Of a stretch of 39,732 nt of DNA, positions 16,293-25,906 are shown in pieces. The first letter of the stretch is position 1; each line of letters begins with the position of its first letter. A program made the translations under genes and the position numbers. This DNA is from Acidobacteriota bacterium. Lineage in GTDB: Bacteria; Acidobacteriota; Terriglobia; Bryobacterales; Bryobacteraceae. The notes under the pieces were generated by a model that saw nothing but the letters and a program-made list of their open reading frames with translations, was not told the DNA's origin and made no database searches. The stretch covers positions 11,564-51,295 of the forward strand of contig JAPKZA010000208.1 in assembly GCA_026394015.1 (NCBI GenBank). The letters run 5' to 3'.

Positions 16293-17057
16293 TTACAGAG
16301 ATTTTGTGGCGCCGCCGTCCATGTCAATCAGCGCTCCGTGAAGGAATCGCCCTTCGGGCCCAACCAGAAACGCTACTAACCCGGCGATATCGGCGGGTTC
16401 CCCGACCCGCGTCACCCGTTGACTGGCGACGAACCACGCTTCCGCGGCCTCTCGCGTCAGCGCCCTTTCGGCGGCCAATCCGTCAAGCCGCTTCTCGAAT
16501 CGATCGGTCCGGACCGTGCCCGGGTTGATCGCGTTGACTTGGACGCCATCGCGAACTCCGACATCCGCCAGGGCCTTCGTGAACGAGAGCACGGCCGCAT
16601 TGACGCTTCCGCCGATCGTGAACTCGGCTCCGGGTGTTTTCCCCCCGACGCCGGCGATGTTGACAACCGACCCTCCGCGCCGGGCGAGTTCCGGCCAGGC
16701 GCATCGAGCCATGCGCACGGCCCCGTGCAGCTTCAGTGAGTAGCCGTCGATCCAGTCCTCGTCTGTCAGAGCGAGAAACTCTCCGCGCTTGGTTGCTCCC
16801 GCGTTGTTGACGAGGATATCCAGGCCCCCAAACTCCGCCATGCCGAGCGCGCAGACCTGTTGGGCCGCGCTGGTTTCTCGTAGGTCGACGGCGAGAACGC
16901 AGGCCTTGTCTCCCACCTCGGCGGCTACCTCGGCCAGCGCGGCACGGTCGCGCGCGCACAGCACCAAATTGGCTCCCTCACGGCCGAGGCGCAGGGCGAT
17001 TGCTCGTCCGATGCCGCGGCTGGCCCCCGTCACAATCGCTGTCTTTCCTCGCAACAT
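16293..17057 (-). CDS. SDR-fold protein lacking the catalytic Tyr-x-x-x-Lys
   Basis: A 254-residue short-chain dehydrogenase fold with an intact cofactor motif (TGASRGIGRA at about 9-18), NNAGAT, and the C-terminal DMDGG. The active-site helix reads FTIGGSVNAAVLSFTKAL, so Gly/Ser and Asn take the place of the catalytic Tyr and Lys, and the active Ser position reads NIAGVGG. From memory, a subgroup of SDRs carries this GxxNAA variant; their chemistry is unclear. It may bind NAD(P) and act as a non-canonical reductase or as a binding protein. It is 63 bp upstream of the metallophosphatase gene on the same strand. Confidence 0.85.
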   Translation of the reverse strand: MLRGKTAIVTGASRGIGRAIALRLGREGANLVLCARDRAALAEVAAEVGDKACVLAVDLRETSAAQQVCALGMAEFGGLDILVNNAGATKRGEFLALTDEDWIDGYSLKLHGAVRMARCAWPELARRGGSVVNIAGVGGKTPGAEFTIGGSVNAAVLSFTKALADVGVRDGVQVNAINPGTVRTDRFEKRLDGLAAERALTREAAEAWFVASQRVTRVGEPADIAGLVAFLVGPEGRFLHGALIDMDGGATKSL

Positions 17058-17226
17058 CCGGCGCTCCTAAAGGGAGGTTTTCCCCGTCTTCAGCGTACAA
17101 TGTTCTAGCGATCGGTCCGACGCATGTGATCCTCTCTTCGGCTTTTGGCTCCCCCGCCTTTGGCAAGGGCAACGCGTTCGGCGCGATGCTCTCTTTCCGG
17201 GACCGTCTCCGGGTTGCCGCCTGATT

Positions 17227-18837
17227 TCAAGATCCTGGCCGAAACTCTGGTTTGATGGCTTCCCGCAATCGACTCGCCACCGCTTGATGTCCGCGGCTCT
17301 CCGCCCACGCGAGTGGGGTAGCCCAATCCTCGTCGTCAGGGTGTGCCGCCAAGGCACCGTGCTGGAGGAGAAAATCGACCATATCGAGTCTCCCTTCGCG
17401 GGCGGCCCAACCTAATGGCCGGGAGCGCCACTCGTCGTCGCGGGCTTCGAGCTCGGCGCCGTGGCGGAGGTAGAGCGCCGCGTTGAGCAGGTCGCCCCGG
17501 CCGGCCTGCTCATGCAGCGGCGTTGTCCCTTGCCAGTCTCGATGGCTTGGGCTCATGCCGGCGTCAAACAGGTATTCGGTTAACTCTCGGGTCGCGGCTC
17601 CGGCGCAGTGAACCTGGATCGAGAGCGCCGGCCACCGTGCAATGACCATCCTGACGAACTCGTCGTGCCCGTTCTCGGCCGCGCTGGCCACCGCCTTGGG
17701 GTGCGCCGGAATCTCCGGCATCGCCGCAAGCGCGTCGGCATCGCCGTAGTAAGCGATCAGGTGAATCGGTCGTTTCGCGCCGTAACTTCGGAGTAACTCG
17801 ATCATACGCTCATCCTTGTTTTGGATGGCTCGGCTGAGGCAGTCCGCCGAACTTTCGACGGCCGCGTTCGGGTCGGCCCCGTGCCGCAGCAGCAGGCGAG
17901 CGATGTCGTGCCAGCCGGCGGCGGCGGCTTCGTAGAGCGCGGCTCCGCGAGGCGCGATCCCCTCTTCGCGCAGGTTCGGATCGGCCCCGGCCGCGAGCAA
18001 AATCTCGACGACCTCTTTGCGCCCCCGCGCGGCTGCATTGCGCAGCGGCGAGCCGGAGCCGAGGTAGTAGGTCACATAGTCCACGGTTCGATTCGCCCGG
18101 CCCGGATCTTCGGCCAGCAACTGCTTCACCCGTGCCGCGTCGCCCAGGTAGGAAGCGGTGCAGATGTCCATCTCCGCTCCCCGGACGAGCAGGTGGCGAA
18201 GCATCTCTTCCGGTGTCGCCGCCGAATCGGCGTCGACATCGCGCCACCCTCGAAAGTGGTAATCCCCATTCACCAGTTGAAGGGGCCGGGCTCCGTCCGG
18301 TCGCTGGGTTTCTAGTCCGGCCCCCAATTCGAGCAACGCATCGACCCAATCGATCCGCCGCAGCAGGACCGCCCAATGAATCGCGCGGTTCCCGCGTTGA
18401 TCGGCGACGGCCAGCAGACCCGGCACCTGAAGCGCTCGCGCAAAGTCCCCGGCGCGCATCGCGGCGGCCATCTCCGCGCCTTCGGGGCAGATGCCGAATT
18501 TGTCCAGCAAATGGGCCTCCAACAGCCGCACCAGCGCGTCATGGTGACGTTCCCGGGCCATTCGTAGGAATCCGTCTCCAACGACCATATTGACCGCGTC
18601 GGCACCCTGCCCGAGTAGATACGCGGCCACCTCGAGTCGACCTTCCCGCACGGCGAAATGGAGCGGCGTCCGATAGGCGAAGCTGCAGTTGACAAGGGCC
18701 GGCCTGCATTCGACTAACTCACGAACCGTCGCCAAATCGCCGACGTCCGCTCCCCGCAGCATGGCCCAGACCTCCGCTCCGGTTCCGGGCGACCACTCTA
18801 GCTCCGCCATCGTCTCTAACGCAGATGGTTGTGTCAT
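17227..18837 (-). CDS. Ankyrin-repeat protein
   Basis: A 536-residue protein composed almost entirely of ankyrin repeats. At least seven are clear, including TPLHFAVREGRLEVAAYLL, RAIHWAVLLRRIDWVDALL, PLRNAAARGRKEVVEILL, LYEAAAAGWHDIARLLL, TPLHEQAGRGDLLNAALYL and PLGWAAREGRLDMVDFLL. No signal peptide or enzymatic domain is evident, so a cytoplasmic protein-binding role is likely. ATG 18837 was preferred over an in-frame start at 18894. A -10-like TATTCT lies eight bases before this ATG without a ribosome-binding site. It is divergent from the DUF5990 gene, 31 bp apart. Confidence 0.88.
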   Translation of the reverse strand: MTQPSALETMAELEWSPGTGAEVWAMLRGADVGDLATVRELVECRPALVNCSFAYRTPLHFAVREGRLEVAAYLLGQGADAVNMVVGDGFLRMARERHHDALVRLLEAHLLDKFGICPEGAEMAAAMRAGDFARALQVPGLLAVADQRGNRAIHWAVLLRRIDWVDALLELGAGLETQRPDGARPLQLVNGDYHFRGWRDVDADSAATPEEMLRHLLVRGAEMDICTASYLGDAARVKQLLAEDPGRANRTVDYVTYYLGSGSPLRNAAARGRKEVVEILLAAGADPNLREEGIAPRGAALYEAAAAGWHDIARLLLRHGADPNAAVESSADCLSRAIQNKDERMIELLRSYGAKRPIHLIAYYGDADALAAMPEIPAHPKAVASAAENGHDEFVRMVIARWPALSIQVHCAGAATRELTEYLFDAGMSPSHRDWQGTTPLHEQAGRGDLLNAALYLRHGAELEARDDEWRSRPLGWAAREGRLDMVDFLLQHGALAAHPDDEDWATPLAWAESRGHQAVASRLREAIKPEFRPGS

Positions 18838-18868
18838 AAACTCGTAGAATATACGCAACCTACTCCGT

Positions 18869-19267
18869 ATGGAAGCCCTGCTCACTCTCCACATTTCGCT
18901 CGTCGCCCCCCCGCCTGGAGTCGACTTCGGCGTGCAAACAGGTCGCGGAAACCGCTACGAAGCCGTGCAACTCCAGCGCTCCACCGGTGCCGATCTTTGC
19001 TTCACCGTCACCCTCCCCGCCAACCTCTCGGGCCCTTTCGTGCAAGGCCCCCCCGGCGCCAGATTTCTTTACCTTGACATCGGCTCTTACGCCGTCCAAA
19101 TCGATGCTCCTTGGTCCCGCCGCCTGAAAGTTCCCTTGAGCGGAATCACCCCCTTACTCGTCGGACCGCCGCCCCACCAGGTGGCAACCTCCATCGCTGG
19201 CACGGCTAAAGACGGGGGGCCCACTTGTGCCACGCCCAAACCCTTTGCCGGTTGGCACAGCCTATAG
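18869..19267 (+). CDS. DUF5990 family protein
   Basis: A 132-residue protein matching, from memory, the DUF5990 family: an N-terminal PPPGVDFGVQTGRGNRYEAV stretch, then LSGPFVQGPPGARFLYLDIG and WSRRLKVPLSGIT. The family is a small cytoplasmic protein of unknown function, often shown alone. The C-terminal ~25 residues (from about 108) are poorly conserved-looking, and the 3' 40 bp lie beyond the family core. The PQQ dehydrogenase gene begins 25 bp later. Confidence 0.75.
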   Translation: MEALLTLHISLVAPPPGVDFGVQTGRGNRYEAVQLQRSTGADLCFTVTLPANLSGPFVQGPPGARFLYLDIGSYAVQIDAPWSRRLKVPLSGITPLLVGPPPHQVATSIAGTAKDGGPTCATPKPFAGWHSL

Positions 19268-19292
19268 CGGCTCGGCCTGGATACAATCGGTC

Positions 19293-21404
19293 GTGTCCTT
19301 TTTCCTCCGTTGGCTCTCCGCCCTCGCCCTCGTGGCGGTCACTTATGCCCAGCCGTACTCTACCTGGCGCGATTACGGCGGCTCGGCCGACTCTGCCCAA
19401 TACTCTTCCCTGACGCAGATCAATCGGACCAATGTCCACAAGCTCCAGCGCGCCTGGACCTTTCCGACGGGTGACAATGCCCGCTATTTCTTCAATCCGC
19501 TGGTGATCGACGGGACGATGTATGTGTTGGCCAAGAGCAACTCGCTGGTGGCGCTCGACGCTGCCACGGGGAAGGAACTGTGGAGTTCGGCACCGGATCC
19601 GGACATCAAAGTGATCACCAACCGGGGCTTCAACTATTGGGAAAGCAAAGACCGGTCGGACCGGCGGCTGCTGCTGTCGGTGAACCACACCCTGCGCGCT
19701 TACGATGCGCGCAACGGCAAGCTCATTTCCTCGTTCGGCACGAGCGGCCGCGTTGATCTGAAGCAAGGCCTGGGCCGCGATCCGCAGGCGCTGGCGCTGG
19801 TGCAATCGCTGACCCCGGGGCGGGTCTTCGAGAACCTGCTGATTCTCGGATCGGCCACCAACCAGGGCTACGGTTCGGCGCCGGGCGATCTGCGCGCTTT
19901 CGATGTGCTGAGCGGCAAGCTCGTCTGGACGTTCCACACGATCCCCCGGCCGGGGGAGTTCGGCTATGAGACTTGGCCGAAGGACGCCTGGAAGACCGTC
20001 GGCGGGGCCAACGTGTGGGGCGAGATGTCGGTCGACGAAAAGCGAGGCATTCTTTATGCGCCTACCGCCTCGGCCAAGTACAACTTTTATGGCGTCGACC
20101 GGGCGGGGGCCAATCTGTTTGCGGATAGTCTGCTGGCGCTCGACGCGCGGACCGGGAAACGGCTTTGGCACTTCCAAATGGTCCACCACGATATCTGGGA
20201 TTACGACGACGCGACCGCGCCGAAGTTGTTGACGCTCCGCCACGAAGGCAAGTCGGTCGATGCGGTCGCCCAGGTTAGCAAGCAGGGCTTTGTGTGGGTC
20301 TTCAACCGGGTCACCGGCCACCCGTTGTGGCCGATTGAAGAACGACCGGTTCCGAAGTCCGATATGCCGGGAGAGATCGTCTCGCCGACGCAGCCGTTTC
20401 CCGTCAAGCCGCCGCCGTTCGCGCGGCAGAAGTTTACCGTCGAGGACCTGAGCCCTTATCTGAGCCCAGCCGACCGCGCCAAGTTTCGGGATGAGATTTT
20501 GTCGGCTCGCAACGAAGGGCTCTTCACGCCGCCCGGCACCCGGCCGACGATCCAAATGCCCGGTAACAACGGCGGAGCGAACTGGGGCGGTGCCGCCATT
20601 GACCCGCCGAACGGCTCGCTTTTCGTTGTTTCGAAGGATCTGCCTTGCCTGCTGAAGCTTGAGTCCGAGGAGACCGTGAACTCCCGTACGGCGAATACGC
20701 CGGAGCAGAAGGGGCAACTGAGTTATGCCAAGCATTGCCAGACCTGCCATGGGGCCGATCGCACAAGCCAGCCTTCGATCGCCGACGCGCCGATTCGACT
20801 GACGCGGCGACAAATTGAGAACGCCATACGGCAGGGCCAAGGCCCGATGCCAGGCTTCCCGAAACTACCCGCCGAGGAGTTGAGCGACCTGATTGCCTAT
20901 CTTTACAACCCTGCCCGCGCCGCCGCCACCGTGCCGGCCGGGGACCGCAACCCGAACGCGATTGACCGTTACTACACCGGATTCGGTTTCATGATCGCCA
21001 GCGACGGACTGGCCCCGATTAAGCCGCCTTGGTCGACCTTGACGAAGTACGATCTGAACAAGGGCACGATTGAATGGCAGATACCGTTGGGCGACGTGCC
21101 GGATTTGGCGGCCAAAGGGATTACGAATACGGGATCGCATTATCCGAAGGTGGGGCCCGTGGTGACGGCGGGAGGAATCATCTTTACGGGCACCCGCGAC
21201 CGCCACATTCGCGCTCTCGACACCGCCACGGGTAAGCCGTTGTGGGAAGCAGAGGTAGACACGGCAGTCGAAGGCATTCCGGCAATATACCAGGTGAATG
21301 GCCGCCAGTATGTCGTGTTCTGCGCCGCTGCTCAGGTCGGGCTGACCCCGGGCACGCAGAAGAAGATTCAAGGCTCCTATGTTGCGTTCGCTCTACCGCA
21401 GTAA
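19293..21404 (+). CDS. PQQ-dependent dehydrogenase with inserted cytochrome c domain
   Basis: A ~703-residue periplasmic quinoprotein of the glucose/quinate dehydrogenase family. After a signal peptide (SFFLRWLSALALVAVTYAQ) come beta-propeller blades with the W-motif style repeats (AFDVLSGKLVWTFHT, ALDARTGKRLWHFQ). A c-type cytochrome domain with C482-x-x-C485-H486 is inserted late, and the final blades follow it (LDTATGKPLWEAEV). Electrons from alcohol or sugar oxidation would pass from PQQ to the heme. The frame opens at 19227; GTG 19293 was chosen because it starts the signal peptide, but no clear ribosome-binding site is seen, so the start is uncertain. Confidence 0.9.
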   Translation: MSFFLRWLSALALVAVTYAQPYSTWRDYGGSADSAQYSSLTQINRTNVHKLQRAWTFPTGDNARYFFNPLVIDGTMYVLAKSNSLVALDAATGKELWSSAPDPDIKVITNRGFNYWESKDRSDRRLLLSVNHTLRAYDARNGKLISSFGTSGRVDLKQGLGRDPQALALVQSLTPGRVFENLLILGSATNQGYGSAPGDLRAFDVLSGKLVWTFHTIPRPGEFGYETWPKDAWKTVGGANVWGEMSVDEKRGILYAPTASAKYNFYGVDRAGANLFADSLLALDARTGKRLWHFQMVHHDIWDYDDATAPKLLTLRHEGKSVDAVAQVSKQGFVWVFNRVTGHPLWPIEERPVPKSDMPGEIVSPTQPFPVKPPPFARQKFTVEDLSPYLSPADRAKFRDEILSARNEGLFTPPGTRPTIQMPGNNGGANWGGAAIDPPNGSLFVVSKDLPCLLKLESEETVNSRTANTPEQKGQLSYAKHCQTCHGADRTSQPSIADAPIRLTRRQIENAIRQGQGPMPGFPKLPAEELSDLIAYLYNPARAAATVPAGDRNPNAIDRYYTGFGFMIASDGLAPIKPPWSTLTKYDLNKGTIEWQIPLGDVPDLAAKGITNTGSHYPKVGPVVTAGGIIFTGTRDRHIRALDTATGKPLWEAEVDTAVEGIPAIYQVNGRQYVVFCAAAQVGLTPGTQKKIQGSYVAFALPQ

Positions 21405-21482
21405 GTGCGTGGATCGGAAAGCGTAATGCTGCTAAAATTTATTAATGTGCCCGCTGGTGTAACGTCAGGGGTTTCTATCCCT

Positions 21483-22706
21483 ATGTCTCATCTGTCGTTG
21501 ATTTCGTGCGCCGATCTGTTGGGCACGCTCGCCCTTTCTTCTTGTGCGCGCGAAGCGGCTTCTGCTTCGGCCAACGGGGCTGCGCCGCCCGCCCAGGCGG
21601 TTCGTGCGGTGCAGGCAACCTCCGCCAATGTCCCGCTCGAGATCGCCGCCATCGGTAATGTCGAAGCCAGCTCCACGGTCGAAGTGAAAGCGCGAGTCAC
21701 CGCCCCCGTCGTGCGGGTGCATTTCGTCGAAGGTCAGGACGTGCGCCAAGGGCAACTGCTGTTTGAACTCGACGCCGAACCGTTTCAGCGCCAACTGGCC
21801 GAGATCGAAGCCAACATCGCTCGCGACATCGCCAACGCGAAGCAGGCCGAGGCCAACATCGCCCGCGACAGCGCCAACTGGAAGAACCTGGACGCCATCG
21901 CCAGGCGCAGTCTGCAATTGAAAAAAGAAGGGATCTTTTCGAGCGAACAGGCCGACCAGGCGGCGACCAATGCCGACGCGGCCAAGGCCGCCGTCGATGC
22001 GGGTCGGGCCGCGGTGGAGAGCGCCAAGGCCGGCGAGCGGGCCAATCGGGCCCGGCTGCAGGAGACGCGCCTAGTCCTCGACTACACCAAAATCTATGCG
22101 CCCATCTCGGGGCGAGCCGGGGTGATTTCGGCCCAATTGGGCAGCCTCGCCAAACAGCACGACAACACGCTGGTCACGCTGCTACAGTCGGCCCCGGTCC
22201 ACGTTTCGTTCTCGGTTCCGGAGAATCTTCTCCCGCAAGTCCGCCAGTATCAAAGCCAAAAGCCGATGACGATTGTCGCGATCGCCGATGGCAATCGGCC
22301 GAGCACCGGCGTCTTAAACTTCATCGATAGCGCCGTCGATGTGACCACCGGTGCCATCAAACTGAAGGCTCTGTTTACGAACGCGGATCGGGTGCTTTGG
22401 CCGGGCCAATTCGTTAACGTCCGGGCCCGCCTGAACGTGGAGCAGGACCGGGTTCTGGTCGCCTCGCAGGCGGTGCAAACGGGTCCTAAGGGGAAGTATG
22501 TTTGGGTCCTGAACGCTGCCAATAGCAGTGTTTCGATGCGCGACGTTACCGTCCTCCGGCTCTATACTCCGCCCGGAATGGTCGAACAATCGGTGATCGG
22601 CTCTGGTCTCAGCGCTGGGGAGAGCGTGATCTCGGAGGGGCAGAAGCGGCTGGGCCCGAACGCGAAAGTCCGTCTTCTGCCGCCCGGCCCTACGGCCGCC
22701 AACTAA
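21483..22706 (+). CDS. RND efflux periplasmic adaptor (HlyD/AcrA family), lipoprotein
   Basis: A 407-residue membrane fusion protein. ATG 21483 gives a lipoprotein signal with a lipobox LSSC (Cys 21). Lipoyl half-motifs flank an alpha-helical hairpin: VRVHFVEGQDVRQGQLLFELD, then a long Ala/Asn/Glu coiled-coil of about 120 residues, then TKIYAPISGRAGVI. Beta-barrel and membrane-proximal domains complete it (WPGQFVNVRARL). It links the inner-membrane pump to an outer-membrane channel. The pump gene follows after 5 bp. The frame also opens at GTG 21405, directly after the PQQ dehydrogenase stop, which would destroy the lipoprotein signal. Confidence 0.92.
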   Translation: MSHLSLISCADLLGTLALSSCAREAASASANGAAPPAQAVRAVQATSANVPLEIAAIGNVEASSTVEVKARVTAPVVRVHFVEGQDVRQGQLLFELDAEPFQRQLAEIEANIARDIANAKQAEANIARDSANWKNLDAIARRSLQLKKEGIFSSEQADQAATNADAAKAAVDAGRAAVESAKAGERANRARLQETRLVLDYTKIYAPISGRAGVISAQLGSLAKQHDNTLVTLLQSAPVHVSFSVPENLLPQVRQYQSQKPMTIVAIADGNRPSTGVLNFIDSAVDVTTGAIKLKALFTNADRVLWPGQFVNVRARLNVEQDRVLVASQAVQTGPKGKYVWVLNAANSSVSMRDVTVLRLYTPPGMVEQSVIGSGLSAGESVISEGQKRLGPNAKVRLLPPGPTAAN

Positions 22707-22711
22707 CGCCT

Positions 22712-25700
22712 ATGGCCATCACAGATATCTTCATCACGCGCCCGGTGGCCACGACCTTGCTGATGGCCGGCGTGTTGGGCTTCGGCCTGATCAGCTACTT
22801 CTCGCTGCCGGTCAGCGACCTTCCGCCGGTGGAATACCCCACCATCCAAGTGACGGCCAGCCTGCCCGGGGCCAACCCCGATATCATGGCGTCGTCGGTC
22901 GCCACGCCCCTCGAAAAGGCGTTTTCGAACATCGCCGGGGTGGACAGCATGTCGTCGGCCAGCACGAACGGTTCGACCACCATTACGCTCCAATTCGACT
23001 TCAGTCGTACGATCGATTCCGCCGCCCAGGACGTGCAATCGGCTATATCTCGAGCCACCGGCGAACTCCCTCGCAATATGCTCGCGCCGCCTTCGTTCAA
23101 GAAGGTGAACCCGGCTTCTCGACCGGTTCTTTATCTGGCGCTGACCTCGGAGACGATGACCTTGGCGGCCCTCAACGAGTTTGCCGAAAACCTGATCGGT
23201 CGACGCGTTTCGATGGTGAACGGGGTCGCGCAGACCTCCGTTTTTGGGGGCCAAAAATACGCCGTCCGCGTGGAGGCCGACCCGGACCGTCTGGCCGCGC
23301 GCCAAGTGGGTTTGGAAGATATTCGAAGTGCCCTCGCGCAGCAGAACGTCAATCTGCCGGCCGGTTCCATGCACGGGATCACCAAAGCCTATACGGTGCA
23401 GTCGAACAGCCAACTCACGGCCGCCGACCAGTTTCGTCCCATGATCGTGGCCTTTCGCAACGGCAATCCGGTGCGTCTGGAAGACGTCGCCGTCGTCCGT
23501 GATAGCGTGAATTTCGAACGGAGTGTCTTCTGGGTGAATGGGAAGCCCGGCATGATTGTCGCGGTGCAAAAGCAGCCCGACGCGAACACGGTGGCGGTCG
23601 TGGACGCGGTGAAGGAGTTGCTGCCGAACCTGCGTCAGAACATGCCGGCCGGCATCTCGCTGCTCGTGGAATTCGATGCCTCCCGGAACATCCGCGAATC
23701 CATTGAAGACGTGAAGTTCACTCTGCTGCTGACCATCGCGCTCGTGATCCTGGTCATCTTCGTGTTCCTGCGCAACCTCCCGGCCACCCTCATTGCCAGC
23801 CTCGCGGTGCCGCTCTCGCTGCTCGGCACCTTCGGCGTCATGAAGCTGCTCAACTTCACGATCGACTCGCTTTCCATGATGGCGATGACGCTATCGGTCG
23901 GCTTCGTCGTCGACGACGCGATCGTAATGATGGAGAACATCGTTCGCCACATGGAGATGGGAAAGCCGCGGCTGCAAGCGGCCTATGAAGGGGCTCGCGA
24001 AGTTGGATTCACCATTGTCTCGATGACCATTTCGTTGGTCGCCGTGTTCATCCCGGTGCTGTTTCTCGATGGCATCATCGGGCGCCTGCTGCGCGAGTTC
24101 GCCGTCACGATCGCCGTGGCCGTGCTGATCTCCGGGCTCATCTCGCTTTCGTTGACGCCGATGCTCTGCAGCCGGTTCCTGAGTCATCACCAAACCCATG
24201 GGCGGGTCTTCAATCTGTTCGAACAGTTTTTCGACGGCATGAACCGCCTCTACCAGACGACGCTGCGCTTCACGTTGCGCCACCGTTTTGCCACCTTGCT
24301 CCTCACGCTCGTCACCACCGTCATCACCGGCTGGCTCTTCGTCGTGATGCCGAAAAGCTTCGTTCCCGTCGTGGATAGCGGCATGGTGTTCGGCGGCACC
24401 GAAGCCGCGCAGGATACGTCCTTCGACGAAACGGTCCGCCTGCAAAAGCAGGTGATGAGCATCGTCCAAAAGAACAAATGGGTGAGCCAGTTCGGCACCG
24501 GAGCCAACACCCAGAACAATGGGTTTCTCTTCATCCACTTCACTCACGACCCCGTTCGTCCGCACGCCACCGCTATCGTCGCCGACCTGCAAAAGCAGTT
24601 CGCGCAGATCCCCGGCTTCTCGGTCTTCCTGCAGCCACCCCCGATGCTGAGCCTGGGGCAGAACGAGTCTCGCTACCAATACTCGGTGGCGCTGCAGGAC
24701 GCCGACACGGCCGCGCTCTACCAGTGGGCTCCCAAGCTGGAAGCCAAGCTCCGAACCGTGCCGGCGCTGGCGGACGTCTATAGCGACCTGCAACTGAATA
24801 ACCCCCGGGTCAATGTCGACATTGATCGCGACCGCGCCCTCGCCCTGGGCGTCACCCCGGAGCAGATTGCGAACACGCTCTACGACGCTTACGGCAACCG
24901 CCGCGTCTCTACCATCAGCGCTCCCGCCAATGAGTACGACGTCATTCTGGAAGTGCTGCCGGAGTTCCGCCAGGACCCGGCCGGGCTATCGAAGCTCTTC
25001 ATCCGATCGACGAACAACAAGCTGGTACCGCTGTCGGCGGTGACCCGCGAACGGCAAGGAGTGGCCCCGCTGAGCGTCAATCACATCGGCCAGCTTCCCG
25101 CCGTCAATTTGCAGTTCAACGCCAAGCCCGGCTATTCGCTGAGCCAGGTGACCGAGCAGGTGGATGAGGCGGCTAAAGAGATCGGCTTGCCGGACACCAT
25201 GTCGTTCTCCTATCAAGGCACGGCTTCGGCGTTTCAAAAGTCCGTCGGTGGTCTGGCGATCTTGCTCGCCATCGCGATTCTGGTCATTTATCTCGTGCTG
25301 GGCGTGTTGTACGAGAGCTTCATTCACCCGATCACGATTCTTTCGGGCCTGCCGTCGGCGGGCCTGGGCGCGGTCATCACGTTGCTGCTGTTTAAGGACG
25401 ATCTCAACCTGTTTTCGTTTGTCGGGATCATCTTGCTGATTGGCATCGTGAAGAAGAACGCGATCATGATGGTGGACTTTGCGATCATGGCGCGGCGCGA
25501 GGGAAGCCCGGCCGAAGCCGCGATTTTCGAAGGATGCGTACAGCGTTTTCGACCCATCATGATGACCACGATGTGCGCGCTGCTCGGGACGTTGCCGATT
25601 GCGGTTGGCTACGGGGCCGGGGCGGAATCCCGTCGCCCGCTGGGGTTGGCGGTGGTGGGCGGTCTACTGGTTTCGCAGTTGCTGACCCTGTACATCACGC

Positions 25701-25906
25701 CCGTGATCTACCTCTATTTGGAAAAGCTCACCGGAGCAGGGCCGACGCCGCGGAGCAGAATGGCCGAACCCACCAGACCCGCGGCCAGCGACCCGGCCAA
25801 GATCCCCAGCTTCGCCCGGGCGAGCAACTCGGCATCGGAGAACGCGAGTGCGCCGATGAACAGCGACATCGTAAACCCGATCCCGCCCAGCCACCCGGCC
25901 CCGTGA
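22712..25906 (+). CDS. RND efflux pump permease (AcrB/HAE1 family)
   Basis: A 1064-residue resistance-nodulation-division transporter, proton-driven. It begins MAITDIFITRPVATTLLMAG, has two large periplasmic loops, and carries the proton-relay motifs: paired Asp in VGFVVDDAIVMMENI and Lys in GIVKKNAIMMVDFA. Last helix and the typical TPVIYLYLEKL end near residue 1005. The final ~59 residues are a Pro/Ser/Ala-rich tail encoded antisense to nhaA. No outer-membrane factor (TolC/OprM) gene is in the window, so the channel must come from elsewhere. Substrates cannot be predicted. Confidence 0.95.
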   Translation: MAITDIFITRPVATTLLMAGVLGFGLISYFSLPVSDLPPVEYPTIQVTASLPGANPDIMASSVATPLEKAFSNIAGVDSMSSASTNGSTTITLQFDFSRTIDSAAQDVQSAISRATGELPRNMLAPPSFKKVNPASRPVLYLALTSETMTLAALNEFAENLIGRRVSMVNGVAQTSVFGGQKYAVRVEADPDRLAARQVGLEDIRSALAQQNVNLPAGSMHGITKAYTVQSNSQLTAADQFRPMIVAFRNGNPVRLEDVAVVRDSVNFERSVFWVNGKPGMIVAVQKQPDANTVAVVDAVKELLPNLRQNMPAGISLLVEFDASRNIRESIEDVKFTLLLTIALVILVIFVFLRNLPATLIASLAVPLSLLGTFGVMKLLNFTIDSLSMMAMTLSVGFVVDDAIVMMENIVRHMEMGKPRLQAAYEGAREVGFTIVSMTISLVAVFIPVLFLDGIIGRLLREFAVTIAVAVLISGLISLSLTPMLCSRFLSHHQTHGRVFNLFEQFFDGMNRLYQTTLRFTLRHRFATLLLTLVTTVITGWLFVVMPKSFVPVVDSGMVFGGTEAAQDTSFDETVRLQKQVMSIVQKNKWVSQFGTGANTQNNGFLFIHFTHDPVRPHATAIVADLQKQFAQIPGFSVFLQPPPMLSLGQNESRYQYSVALQDADTAALYQWAPKLEAKLRTVPALADVYSDLQLNNPRVNVDIDRDRALALGVTPEQIANTLYDAYGNRRVSTISAPANEYDVILEVLPEFRQDPAGLSKLFIRSTNNKLVPLSAVTRERQGVAPLSVNHIGQLPAVNLQFNAKPGYSLSQVTEQVDEAAKEIGLPDTMSFSYQGTASAFQKSVGGLAILLAIAILVIYLVLGVLYESFIHPITILSGLPSAGLGAVITLLLFKDDLNLFSFVGIILLIGIVKKNAIMMVDFAIMARREGSPAEAAIFEGCVQRFRPIMMTTMCALLGTLPIAVGYGAGAESRRPLGLAVVGGLLVSQLLTLYITPVIYLYLEKLTGAGPTPRSRMAEPTRPAASDPAKIPSFARASNSASENASAPMNSDIVNPIPPSHPAP

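Noticed and set aside
17058-17226. Possible small genes between the atypical SDR and the ankyrin gene.
   Set aside because: Short frames without recognisable domain or ribosome-binding site; they extend as shadows into the neighbours. I treat it as an intergenic region.
19206-20840. A 544-residue minus-strand frame opposite the PQQ dehydrogenase.
   Set aside because: Arg/His/Pro-rich composition typical of an antisense shadow in high-GC DNA; the plus strand encodes clear PQQ and heme motifs.
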